A stretch of DNA of 64,000 bases from Planctomycetaceae bacterium. Its GTDB lineage: Bacteria; Planctomycetota; Planctomycetia; Planctomycetales; Planctomycetaceae. This document shows, one piece after another, positions 21,124 to 33,581 of the stretch; the first letter of the stretch is position 1, and each line of letters begins with the position of its first letter. The stretch spans positions 1,674,001 through 1,738,000 of the forward strand of contig CP051247.1 of the NCBI GenBank assembly GCA_017795105.1. The letters are read 5' to 3'. The notes beneath the pieces were generated by a model that searched no databases, was not told where the DNA came from, and worked only from the letters and a program-made list of their open reading frames with translations. A program made the position numbers and the translations under genes.

Positions 21124-21432
21124 TCCGGGTCCCCTGCTCCGAGGGTCTGATCTCAAGGTTCCGCCATCGAGCGGGCTTCAGCCGCGCATTCCCAATTGTC
21201 GAGATTTCGATCCTCAATGCAACGGCGAATGCTTCCGAATCGGCTGGAGCCGGGCGTCCGTTCGCTCATTGACCGAGTCGTGGAATCGACGATGCACGAA
21301 ATGTGCGGGTTTTTGCGAAACCCGGGTGCAGCTGCCGGGGTTTATTGAATCAGCAGCATCGCTGAGACACCGCTGAGCGATTCACGAACTGCTCCCCTCG
21401 TTCGGGTTCATGAGATAAAACAGGAGACGAAG

Positions 21433-22299
21433 ATGCGTAAGACAATCCTGGGCGGCAGCCTGATCGCCGCTCTGCTGAGTACCTCACTGGTCGTGGCTCA
21501 ACCGCCTCAGGGTGGTCCGCCCCGCGAGGGCGATCGCGATGGGCGTCCGGGAGATCGTCCTCGGGAGGGAGACCGACCGCGGGATGGAGAGCGTCGCGAA
21601 GGAGATCGCCGCGGCGATGGCCGGGGCTTTGGCGGACGCGATGGGCGTCCCGAACCTCCGCCGATCATTCGTGCTCTCGATGCCAACGGCGATGGTCAGC
21701 TCTCGGCTGAAGAGATTGCCAATGCCACCAAAGCGCTCAAGTCACTCGACACTAACAATGATGGCGTCCTGTCTGGAGAAGAGTTCGATCGGCCCCGCGA
21801 TGGTCGCCCGGGTGGACGCGGTGGCTTCGGCGGCGGTCCTGGTGGTCCCGGCGGCTTTGGCAACATGCTCAGCCAGTTCGACCAGAACCAGGACGGCAAA
21901 ATCAGCAAAGATGAGGCCCCGGAACGCATGCGTGAGAACTTCGATCGCATGGACGCCAATGGCGACGGTTTCATCGATGAAACCGACATGCAGCAGATGA
22001 TGGAACGTTTCCGCCAGCAGGCCAACATGAGCATGGCTGATCGCATCAAGGAAATGGACAAGGACGGCGACGGCAAAATCAGTAAGGAAGAAGCTCCGGA
22101 ACGGATGCGGGAAGGCTTCGACCGAATCGACACGAACTCCGATGGCTTCGTTGATGCCACCGAAATGCAGCAGATGTTCGATCGCTTCCGTCAGGGTGGC
22201 GGACGCGGTGGCGAAGGGGGACGCGGTCCTCGTGACGGCGACCGCCCTCGCGGTGAAGGCGGCGATCGTCCGGAACGCCCCAAAGCCGAATTTGAATAA
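21433..22299 (+). CDS. Secreted six-EF-hand protein with Arg/Gly/Asp-rich linkers
   Basis: Signal peptide MRKTILGGSLIAALLSTSLVVA, then an Arg/Gly/Asp/Pro-rich low-complexity stretch. Six canonical EF-hand loops are readable: DANGDGQLSAEE, DTNNDGVLSGEE, DQNQDGKISKDE, DANGDGFIDETD, DKDGDGKISKEE and DTNSDGFVDATE. Loops 3-4 and 5-6 are near copies (each with an APERMRE.FDR spacer), showing internal duplication. A Gly-rich linker separates pair 1 from the others, and the tail is again Arg/Gly/Asp-rich. Probably a calcium-binding exported protein. ATG 21433 is preceded by AGGAGA; a strong hairpin follows the stop. Confidence 0.88.
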   Translation: MRKTILGGSLIAALLSTSLVVAQPPQGGPPREGDRDGRPGDRPREGDRPRDGERREGDRRGDGRGFGGRDGRPEPPPIIRALDANGDGQLSAEEIANATKALKSLDTNNDGVLSGEEFDRPRDGRPGGRGGFGGGPGGPGGFGNMLSQFDQNQDGKISKDEAPERMRENFDRMDANGDGFIDETDMQQMMERFRQQANMSMADRIKEMDKDGDGKISKEEAPERMREGFDRIDTNSDGFVDATEMQQMFDRFRQGGGRGGEGGRGPRDGDRPRGEGGDRPERPKAEFE

Positions 22300-22328
22300 A
22301 CCGCTGACTGACACTCCCCTCTGAAGAA

Positions 22329-22362
22329 GAACAGCCCGGCCTGATTTCAGGCCGGGCTGTTC
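22329..22362 (+). terminator. Strong hairpin after the EF-hand gene
   Basis: A long perfect stem AACAGCCCGGCCTGA / TCAGGCCGGGCTGTT about 30 bp after the stop. The T-run is short, so it acts as a terminator or mRNA-end stabiliser. Confidence 0.7.
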
Positions 22363-22592
22363 GCATTGACTGGAGTGGACTCCTGACCGAACGGGAATGA
22401 TTACCGTTTGCGACATGCTCCCCCGTCAGGGATGGTCCGAAAGTTTCCCTCCGGATTGCGGAGCAATAAGCAATCGGGATGTGACGAATAGCTGAGATTA
22501 TTCCCCCTTAGATCCCAAGAGCAGGACCTCCGAGTGCAGGCGACGTCGACTATTCAAATCACGCTGAGGACAAGCCGCTTGTGGCTTCGCCA

Positions 22593-22616
22593 CCCAGAGA
22601 CAAATCTCTGGGCCAT
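22593..22616 (-). repeat. Solo REP-like hairpin, family C (ATGG + CCCAGAGA)
   Basis: On the minus strand: ATGG then CCCAGAGA-TTTG-TCTCTGGG. The family C pair at 27088-27262 shares CCCAGA stems, the CCATCC flank and a TTCG-CACCC flank. Here it is unpaired. Confidence 0.5.
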
Positions 22617-22655
22617 CCTTTGGTGGATGGGAGTTGTTGCGGGACGGAACCAACG

Positions 22656-22681
22656 AAAAACGGCGGCTTGAAGCCGCCGTT
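22656..22681 (-). terminator. Intrinsic terminator of the gene at 22710
   Basis: On the minus strand AACGGCGGCTT pairs with AAGCCGCCGTT with almost no loop, followed by five Ts. It lies 28 bp after the stop of the minus-strand gene. Confidence 0.8.
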
Positions 22682-22709
22682 GGATTTCGTGATTCATTCG
22701 GATGCCGAG

Positions 22710-23510
22710 TTAGCGCCGGATCGGCATCTCGAACTGGTCTCCCTGGATGATCGAGCGGGAGTCGAGTTCGGCTTCGCGGGTCACCGGAGCTTTGTCCGAG
22801 GACCATTCTGAAGTTGCCCAGAGCAGCCAGGTGTTGGCGACTTCCTGAGAGACGCCGTGCATGGCGGCGTCGAGTTCACTCTTCGTCACGCCTTTGCTCG
22901 GGATGACTTTCTCGAGCAGAAACCGGCGGGTGTCCTTGCTGTAAGCGAAGTGCAGGCCGGAATCCATCTCGGCACTGGCGGCCAGGAGTTCAAGCAGATG
23001 CTCTTCAGAGATCTTGCCTTCCGGCAGCGGATCGAGCCAGGCGCGGACGCGAACCTTGGACTGATCGTTGCTGAGCCGTAGCGAAAAGTAGAGTTCGATT
23101 TCCTGCTCGTCGAGTTCCGCTTTGTACTGCAGGTCGTACTGCCGGCCACTTTCGACCGGAGTCAGGTTCATCTCGGCCAACAGTTTGCCGAGTTCCTGAA
23201 ACGTGACACGACCTTCGGGAGCTTCGGGCAATTCCGCCATCGGTTCGGCATCGACAGGGAACGACGGCTTGGGAACTGCCTGGGCGGTTTCCGGTTCCCC
23301 CGTGGGGAACTTGTTCGACGCCGCGGGAGTCACGGCCGGAGCAGGTTCCGCGGACGGAAACCGATCGGAAACCGTGCGAACGGGCGTCTCCTGCGTCGAT
23401 TTCGCGGGATAGTACGCCGGGAAAGCGCTCGACTGCGCGTAAGCGGCTCCTGATGATGCTGTACACATCAGGGCCAGAGCCATCAGAACGCTGTGATGTT
23501 CACGCCGCAT
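22710..23510 (-). CDS. Exported hypothetical protein
   Basis: From ATG 23510 (GGAG six bases upstream) a signal peptide ends near SGAAYAQ. A Pro/Ala/Glu-rich linker runs to about residue 105. The folded part begins VTFQELGKLLAEMNLTPVE and alternates strands and helices (QYDLQYKAELDEQEIELYFSL; KISEEHLLELLAAS; GLHFAYSKDTRRFLLEKVI). The layout recalls YbjN/CesT-like chaperone folds, but that is inference. It ends with an IIQGDQFEMPIRR tail. Unknown function; it has its own terminator. Confidence 0.65.
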   Translation of the reverse strand: MRREHHSVLMALALMCTASSGAAYAQSSAFPAYYPAKSTQETPVRTVSDRFPSAEPAPAVTPAASNKFPTGEPETAQAVPKPSFPVDAEPMAELPEAPEGRVTFQELGKLLAEMNLTPVESGRQYDLQYKAELDEQEIELYFSLRLSNDQSKVRVRAWLDPLPEGKISEEHLLELLAASAEMDSGLHFAYSKDTRRFLLEKVIPSKGVTKSELDAAMHGVSQEVANTWLLWATSEWSSDKAPVTREAELDSRSIIQGDQFEMPIRR

Positions 23511-23584
23511 GGGACACTCCATTGCCCGGTCGATTTCTCGAAATCATTTCGAATCGAGCCGCGGGGCGACGGAGAATTCAGTCG

Positions 23585-24223
23585 CTACACGACTCCCTTG
23601 AGTGCGTTTCCTCCCGATTTGTCGCGGAACAGGGCATCGATACAGATCTGCGACCACGTCTCAAACTGGTCGTATTGTTCCAATAACTCCGCTGGGGAGG
23701 TAAATCCTGTCTCTATCATCGACGCTTCTTTGGGCGAAACTTGCGGCTTATTCACCTCAAACACGTGAACAATCCCCAAATGGACCTTCCCCACTTCGGT
23801 GATGTCGTCGTTGATCAAGCCGACCAGACGCTGGGTGTATTCGGCCTGAATCTCGATTTCCTCATCGATTTCGCGCCGCATCCCGACGATATACGCGTGT
23901 TCCGATTCGTTCTCGTCGAGGGTGGAAATGTGTCCCCCCACGCCGACCGAACGCTTGCTGTGAAGACGGGCTTCGCCCTGAGCAGTCCCCCGGCGATAAT
24001 TGTACACCTGACCATCGCACATGAAGATGCAGTATGGAATGAGCTGCTTGTAACTCGGGTCCTGCTCCATCTCGTCGCGAGGGCGATACGAGGTGTGCAT
24101 CGGATCGAGCAGGGTTTTCATGTACGGCTCAGTATTGGCCATGAACCCCTGAAAGTGACCGACTTCATGAAAAAGCAGAGTCGGCACGACCAGCACCTGT
24201 TCCACGGCAGTCTTTTCCGACAT
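23585..24223 (-). CDS. Nudix-type protein
   Basis: 212 residues. A Nudix-like box is visible: GVGGHIS near residue 95, then after a longer-than-usual loop the REIDEEIEI helix at 117-125, matching REUxEE. Nudix proteins usually cleave nucleoside diphosphate-linked substrates; the substrate here is unknown. An N-terminal segment of about 60 residues includes LLFHEVGHFQGF. The HEVGH there looks like a zinc-protease motif but the context does not support that. ATG 24223 has AAGGAA upstream. The divergent DUF1552 gene starts 272 bp away. Confidence 0.75.
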   Translation of the reverse strand: MSEKTAVEQVLVVPTLLFHEVGHFQGFMANTEPYMKTLLDPMHTSYRPRDEMEQDPSYKQLIPYCIFMCDGQVYNYRRGTAQGEARLHSKRSVGVGGHISTLDENESEHAYIVGMRREIDEEIEIQAEYTQRLVGLINDDITEVGKVHLGIVHVFEVNKPQVSPKEASMIETGFTSPAELLEQYDQFETWSQICIDALFRDKSGGNALKGVV

Positions 24224-24495
24224 GGCATTCCTTTTTGAGATTCAATGTATTTGCGTGCGATGATATGATAGAGTCAACGGGCGGCTCGAGCCTGCCCGGA
24301 GCAGCTTTGCACTATATCAAACCGGCTTCAAAATCATACCACGGCCAGAAGTCGAGTGGGTTCCCCGCCCCTCACCCCGCCTGCTGACAGGACCATCGTC
24401 TGCCGATGATGGAAACTGCTGCAACAGAATATCCAACACGGCGCTGCCTCATTCAGCGATCTCCCACGTGCCCCCACCGGGCTGGAGGAATTGCC

Positions 24496-25884
24496 ATGGT
24501 CCCGATCTTCCGCAAACGTCTGTCCCGCCGCACCGTTCTTCGTGGAGCAGGAGCCGCCCTCGGTCTTCCATTTCTCGACGCCATGGTCCCGGCTCTCAAT
24601 GCCGAAGAGAAACTCGAAAAGCCGCCGGTCCGCAACGCGTTTCTGTTCATGCCCAACGGCGTCCGTCCCGATCACTACACGCCGCCGGGCGATGATGAGC
24701 AGTTCGAATTGACGCCGATGCTCGCTTCGTTGAAGAACGTGAAGAGTGAGATCACGCTGCTGGAGAATCTGTGGAACGAACAGACCTCGGGCCGTAACGG
24801 GCACTGGCCGAAAGTGCCGGCGTTTCTTTCGGGTGGGTATGTCGTTCGCACCTCAGGCCGCGACATGGACACCGGTGGCATTTCGGTCGATCAGGTGCTG
24901 GCCTCCACGGTGGGACAGGGAACGCCCCTCCCCTCCTTCGAACTTGGTGTCGACGAAGCCTATACCGGAGTGGACAACGTCGGCGGCGGCTTCACTCGCA
25001 TTTACGGTTCGCACATTGCGTGGCGCGACCCTCACACGCCGGTGCCCAAAGAAATCATTCCGCAGCTCGCCTTCGACCGACTGTTCCGCACCGGACCGGC
25101 GACACCGGTTTTGTCAGGCTTCACCACGCAGCATCCCGAAGTGCGGAAGTCTCTGGCTCGCGATGATCTCAGCGTGCTCGACCTTGTTCGTGAAGATGCA
25201 AAGTCGCTCCGTAATCAGGTCGGGGTCAGCGACCGGGCCAAGCTCGATGAGTATCTGGAATCGGTCCGTTCAATTGAGCGTCGCATCGAAACTTCGCTCA
25301 AGCCTCAGAAGCGGTGGATCAACGACAACAGCTTCGATGTGAAGCGGCCGAAGGCCGGCGTCCCGGAACAGCACATCGAGCATGTCCGTCTGATGCTCGA
25401 CATCATGGTGCTCGCCTTTTGGACCGACACCACGCGCGTTGGGACCTTCATGTTCGGCAACGCGCAGACCGGGCGAAACTTCTCATTTATTGACGGAGTC
25501 AACGGCAGCTTCCACGGGTTGTCGCATCACCGCAACGAAGAAGACAAGCTGCTGCAGTACGAGAAAATCGGCACCTGGCACTTCGATCAACTTGCGTATG
25601 TACTTGAGAAAATGAAATCGCTTCCAGAAGCGGGCGGCACCCTGCTCGATCACAGTCTGGTGATGTTCGGCTCCACGCTAAGGGACGGAAACAGCCACGA
25701 CAACCACAACCTGCCGATCATTCTGGCAGGCCGCGGAAACGGATTTGTCCGTCCGGGACGCCGCGTCCGGTATGAAAAAGACACGCCGCTGTGTAATCTG
25801 TATCTGACCATGCTTCAACAACAGCATGGTCTGGACCACAAGACCTTCGGAGACAGCACCGGAGCGCTCGACAAACTCAGCTGA
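24496..25884 (+). CDS. DUF1552 exported protein
   Basis: Planctomycete/verrucomicrobial DUF1552 family, function unknown. From ATG 24496 the N-terminus is a twin-arginine-like signal (LSRRTVLRGAGAALGLPFLD). GGAGGAA at 24484-24490 decides this start over the upstream frame from 24406. Family-like phrases include FLFMPNGVRPDHYTP, LENLWNE, GRNGHWPKVPAFLSGGY, SVDQVLAS and the C-terminal MVMFGSTLRDGNSHDNHNLP-type block, read here with S-L-V-M-F-G. These genes are often next to a DUF1592/planctomycete cytochrome c gene; no such partner is here. Length 462 residues. Confidence 0.9.
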   Translation: MVPIFRKRLSRRTVLRGAGAALGLPFLDAMVPALNAEEKLEKPPVRNAFLFMPNGVRPDHYTPPGDDEQFELTPMLASLKNVKSEITLLENLWNEQTSGRNGHWPKVPAFLSGGYVVRTSGRDMDTGGISVDQVLASTVGQGTPLPSFELGVDEAYTGVDNVGGGFTRIYGSHIAWRDPHTPVPKEIIPQLAFDRLFRTGPATPVLSGFTTQHPEVRKSLARDDLSVLDLVREDAKSLRNQVGVSDRAKLDEYLESVRSIERRIETSLKPQKRWINDNSFDVKRPKAGVPEQHIEHVRLMLDIMVLAFWTDTTRVGTFMFGNAQTGRNFSFIDGVNGSFHGLSHHRNEEDKLLQYEKIGTWHFDQLAYVLEKMKSLPEAGGTLLDHSLVMFGSTLRDGNSHDNHNLPIILAGRGNGFVRPGRRVRYEKDTPLCNLYLTMLQQQHGLDHKTFGDSTGALDKLS

Positions 25885-25997
25885 CAATCCGATCCCTCCC
25901 CGAATCGGCTCTTCTCGACTCTGCTGCAAACGTGCGGAACACGTCCGCGTCTGATCTGCGTCAGGTTCGTGAGAGCCCTCCTGTGAAAGGCCCTTCC

Positions 25998-27065
25998 ATG
26001 AGACAACACCTGGGATTCTGTGCGATTTTCTCGCTGCTGGTTTTCGCTTCGACCATCGGCTCACTTTCACCGCGAACATCTGTGGCTGCAGATCAAAAAG
26101 GGGATTCGGGCGACGTGTTACGCATCGGCATCATCGGACTGGATACCTCGCACGCCGTTCATTTCACCCGCACGCTCAACAGTGAAAATCCTCTGCCCGA
26201 GTTCGCCGGCTGCCGCGTCGTGGCCGCCTATCCGAAAGGCAGCCCGGATATCGAATCGAGCGTGAGCCGCGTTCCGCAATACACCGAAGACGTCAAAAAG
26301 CATGGCGTCGAAATCGTTGACTCGATCCCCGCTCTCATCGAAAAGGTCGACGCCGTCCTGCTCGAAACCAACGACGGCCGCCCGCACCTCGAACAGGTTC
26401 TGCCCGTGCTGAAAGCCGGCAAGCCGGTCTTCGTCGACAAGCCCGTCGCCGGGTCGCTGGCCGATGCGATCGCGATCTACAAAGCCGCCGAGAAGTACGA
26501 CGTCCCGCTGTTCACGTCGTCGTCTCTCCGCTACACGACCGGCGCTCAAGAGATTGTGAATGGAGCCATCGGCGACGTTCTCGGCTGCGATGCCTTCAGC
26601 CCCTGCCCGCTGGAGCCGACGCATCCGGATCTGTTCTGGTACGGCATCCACGGCTGCGAGACGCTCTTCACCGTGATGGGCCCCGGCTGCGAAACCGTGA
26701 CCCGCGTGCATACCGACGTCTGTGATGTCGTCGTCGGCACCTGGTCCGACGGCCGCATCGGCACCTTCCGCGGTCGTCGCGGTAAGGACGGCAAATACAT
26801 GGGTGGTTACGGCGGCACCGCTTTCGGCACCAAAGGCGCCCGCCCCATCGGCAGCTTCAGTGGCTACGAACCGCTGCTGAAAGAGATCATCGCCTTCTTC
26901 AAGTCGGGCGAACCGCCGGTCAGCAAGGAAGAAACCCTGCAGATCTACGCCTTCATGGAAGCCGCCGACGAATGCAAACGTCAGGGCTACAAAACGGTCA
27001 ATATCAGCGACGTGATGGAAAAAGCGTCGGCCAAAGCCGATGAACGCCTGAAGGCGCTGGAGTAG
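25998..27065 (+). CDS. Exported Gfo/Idh/MocA-family oxidoreductase
   Basis: 355 residues from ATG 25998, with a signal peptide (LGFCAIFSLLVFASTIGS...SVAA). The Rossmann part begins LRIGIIGLDTSHAVHF; the usual GxGxxG is altered to GLDTSH. Then come VDAVLLETNDGRPHLEQVLPVLKAG and KPVFVDKPVAGS, the Gfo/Idh/MocA EKP-like motif as DKP. The C-terminal domain has LFWYGIHGCETLFTVMG. Planctomycetes carry many exported members thought to act on sugars; substrate unknown. It lies 113 bp after the DUF1552 gene on the same strand. Confidence 0.85.
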   Translation: MRQHLGFCAIFSLLVFASTIGSLSPRTSVAADQKGDSGDVLRIGIIGLDTSHAVHFTRTLNSENPLPEFAGCRVVAAYPKGSPDIESSVSRVPQYTEDVKKHGVEIVDSIPALIEKVDAVLLETNDGRPHLEQVLPVLKAGKPVFVDKPVAGSLADAIAIYKAAEKYDVPLFTSSSLRYTTGAQEIVNGAIGDVLGCDAFSPCPLEPTHPDLFWYGIHGCETLFTVMGPGCETVTRVHTDVCDVVVGTWSDGRIGTFRGRRGKDGKYMGGYGGTAFGTKGARPIGSFSGYEPLLKEIIAFFKSGEPPVSKEETLQIYAFMEAADECKRQGYKTVNISDVMEKASAKADERLKALE

Positions 27066-27087
27066 AGTTCGCTTCGAGTTCCCATGG

Positions 27088-27262
27088 ATGGCCCAGACGT
27101 GTACGTCTGGGTGATGCAATCACAAGAGGTCGGTCACCGACGTTGTTCAAGCGAATAACCTTGATCCTTCCGAGAGGTAATACGCGAAAATCTCATGACA
27201 TGTTCAGCGTCTGATACCTGCTTCCTGTGACTTCGTCACCCAGACGCACGCGTCTGGGCCAT
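27088..27262. repeat. REP-like inverted pair, family C (ATGG + CCCAGACG)
   Basis: Forward unit 27088-27111: ATGG then CCCAGACG-TGTA-CGTCTGGG. Reverse unit 27239-27262: on the minus strand ATGG then CCCAGACG-CGTG-CGTCTGGG. Stems are perfect and identical while loops differ. Both tetranucleotides face outward, 175 bp end to end, between convergent genes. Confidence 0.7.
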
Positions 27263-27274
27263 CCGTTCAAAAGA

Positions 27275-27303
27275 AAAAGGCCGCCCGAAAACGAGCGGCC
27301 TTT
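27275..27303. terminator. Bidirectional terminator between convergent genes
   Basis: AAAGGCCGC (27276-27284) pairs with GCGGCCTTT (27295-27303) around a CCGAAAACGA loop. A-rich bases on the left and TTTCTT on the right allow termination from both sides: the oxidoreductase gene and metG. Confidence 0.8.
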
Positions 27304-27325
27304 CTTCACGTTGGATCCCGAATGA

Positions 27326-29362
<2,037 letters not shown>

Positions 29363-29551
29363 ACTGTTCCTCGAGTTCTAAAGGTAATTCCGGCGCTGAT
29401 TGTAATGAACGGGCAGAAACGTGCCAAACGGCGAGATTGAAAACGGATTCCGCGTGATCCGTCGCTGTTTCCAGCCGTTGAGGAGAAACTTGACCCCGTC
29501 GAATTCGACACACTCGCATCTTCGAAGTTCCCTGAAATTAAGGATATCATC

Positions 29552-29872
29552 ATGCTCTCGACCACAACCCCCACTGTTGAAGGCCATTCGATTCGTGAAT
29601 ATCGAGGTGTCGTCACTGGAGAAGCGATTCTCGGCGCCAATGTCTTTCGTGACTTCTTCGCCAGCATCCGCGATCTGGTCGGCGGCCGATCCGGCTCCTA
29701 CGAGCGCGTGCTGCAGGATGCCCGGCTGACGGCTCTGCGGGAAATGGAACAGCAGGCTTCCGAGCTCGGAGCGAACGCCGTGGTCGGGATCGATATCGAT
29801 TACGAGTTTCTCGGAGCCCAGAACGGAATGATGATGGTTTCAGCGAGCGGAACGGCCGTGGTTCTGGACTAA
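29552..29872 (+). CDS. YbjQ/UPF0145 family protein
   Basis: Small (106 residues) cytosolic protein of the YbjQ/UPF0145 'putative heavy-metal-binding' family, function unverified. Seen: TVEGHSIREYRGVVTGEAILG, the GGRSGSYERVLQDARLTAL block, and ELGANAVVGIDIDYE. The Cys found in some members is absent. AAGGA lies eight bases before ATG 29552. It is a single gene, divergent from metG. Confidence 0.9.
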   Translation: MLSTTTPTVEGHSIREYRGVVTGEAILGANVFRDFFASIRDLVGGRSGSYERVLQDARLTALREMEQQASELGANAVVGIDIDYEFLGAQNGMMMVSASGTAVVLD

Positions 29873-30161
29873 CGGCCAGAATGACCGCAATGGTGCAAGA
29901 TCTTGCACGACAAGGGTCTCGGGAAACACAGCGCCGCGTGTTCCCGGACCGATTCAAGAATCTGCATATTGCCGCGATGGGGCCGATCCGCTAGGATTGT
30001 CGGGGAGATCAGCGTCAGGGAGGAGATCGCCGCCACAAGAATCACCAGGATGGTGATCGCTCGATTCCCCTTTCTGTACGTGTCTTCGCTATTGCAGTCC
30101 GCTCGGGCCGTGTCGCCATTGAAGCGATGCATTTGAGGACAGCTGGTTCGGCTTTTTTGCC

Positions 30162-32276
<2,115 letters not shown>

Positions 32277-32300
32277 TCGCGTCGCGTTGAACGCAGAATC

Positions 32301-32333
32301 AAAGGCAGGTCAGGCGACCTGCCTTTTTCTTTT
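32301..32333 (+). terminator. Intrinsic terminator after the S41 protease gene
   Basis: AAAGGCAGGTC / GACCTGCCTTT stem with a minimal loop and a TTTTTCTTTT tail, 25 bp after the stop. Confidence 0.92.
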
Positions 32334-32377
32334 GACGTCGATGAAATGACAACAGACAACCGCCCTTTCACTACCCA

Positions 32378-32433
32378 ACCCGAAACGTCAGTGAGGCACT
32401 TCTGGACCGAGGTCCCTCGCTGACGCGTCGGGT
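32378..32433. repeat. 56-bp imperfect inverted repeat
   Basis: A left arm ACCCGAAACGTCAGTGAGG (32378-32396) and right arm 32415-32433 pair over 19 bases with three mismatches. It lies between the terminator and the ABC ATPase gene. No second copy was seen in this window. Confidence 0.6.
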
Positions 32434-32577
32434 CAGGCCGGGTGTTTTCTTCGGTTCAACGTCTCAACACGTCCGGACTTTCCGGGGTGCATCGGCAGGC
32501 CTCGATGGACAATGCAGCCGGACCGCCTACACTCTAGATGAAACCCGCACAACAGCCCGACGATCGCCCGAGTATTT

Positions 32578-33576
32578 ATGTCGACTGTGATTGATGTCTC
32601 TGAATTAGGAAAGCAGTACCGCGTCTATCGCAAGCACGAGGGACTGCGGTCGGCGATCACGCATCTGTTTCGTCGTGAGTACACCACCGTCGACGCGGTG
32701 AAGTCGATCAGCTTCAAGATCGATGAGGGTGAGATCGTCGGTTTTCTGGGCCCGAACGGAGCGGGTAAGACCACCACGCTCAAACTGCTTTCGGGGCTGA
32801 TCTACCCGACGTCCGGTCAGGCCACGGTGCTTGGCCATGTTCCCTGGAAACGAGAGAATGCTTACCGTCGCCGCTTCTCGCTGGTGATGGGTCAGAAGAA
32901 TCAACTCTGGTGGGATCTCCCTGCTCAGGAATCGTTTCGACTGCATCAGGCGATTTACAAAATCCCGGCCGACGAGTTCGAACGCCGCGTCGATGAGCTG
33001 ACCGATCTGCTCGAAGTCCGCAAACTGATCGGCCAGCCGGTTCGCGAACTCTCCCTCGGCGAGCGGATGCGAATGGAACTGATCGCATCGCTGCTGCACA
33101 ATCCCCGCGTGCTGTTTCTCGATGAGCCAACGATCGGGCTCGATGTCGTCAGCCAGAAACGGGTTCAGGACTTTCTGAAGTACTACCAGCAACAGCAGAA
33201 GATCACGGTCGTCCTGACGAGCCACTACATGAAGGATGTTGAATCCCTCTGCAAGCGGGTGATCATCATCGACGAGGGAATTATCCATCACGATGGATCG
33301 CTGACGAATCTCATCGATCGCTTCAGCCGGTTCAAGGTGATTGCCCTGCAGTTCCGCGAAGGAATCGTGCCGGACGATTTGAGTCGATACGGCGAGCAAC
33401 TTGCCAGCGATTTCGGCACCGCGAAATTAAAAGTTGAACGCGAGAAAGTCTCCGAGATCCTGGCTTCGATTCTTGAGCGGTATAAAGTCGACGACATTAC
33501 CGTTCACGACCGTCCGCTGGAGGACGTGTTCGCTGAACTGTTTTCCGCACAGCGCTCCCAGAAGGTCGCGGGGTAA
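32578..33576 (+). CDS. ABC-2-type transporter ATP-binding protein
   Basis: 332-residue ATPase energising an ABC-2 exporter. Walker A GPNGAGKTTT at about residue 58, Q-loop in VMGQKNQLWWD, signature LSLGERMRMEL, Walker B VLFLDEPTIGLD, and an H-loop in VVLTSHYMKDV. The QKNQLWWDLP phrase and the C-terminal domain after residue 230 match the COG4586-like uncharacterised exporter ATPases. The permease starts five bases after the stop, so they form an operon. Substrate unknown. Confidence 0.9.
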   Translation: MSTVIDVSELGKQYRVYRKHEGLRSAITHLFRREYTTVDAVKSISFKIDEGEIVGFLGPNGAGKTTTLKLLSGLIYPTSGQATVLGHVPWKRENAYRRRFSLVMGQKNQLWWDLPAQESFRLHQAIYKIPADEFERRVDELTDLLEVRKLIGQPVRELSLGERMRMELIASLLHNPRVLFLDEPTIGLDVVSQKRVQDFLKYYQQQQKITVVLTSHYMKDVESLCKRVIIIDEGIIHHDGSLTNLIDRFSRFKVIALQFREGIVPDDLSRYGEQLASDFGTAKLKVEREKVSEILASILERYKVDDITVHDRPLEDVFAELFSAQRSQKVAG

Positions 33577-33581
33577 GCGAA

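Noticed and set aside
23585..24223. HEVGH in the Nudix protein as a zinc-protease site
   Set aside because: It lies in the N-terminal segment without a third ligand or a peptidase fold; the Nudix box is the consistent signal.
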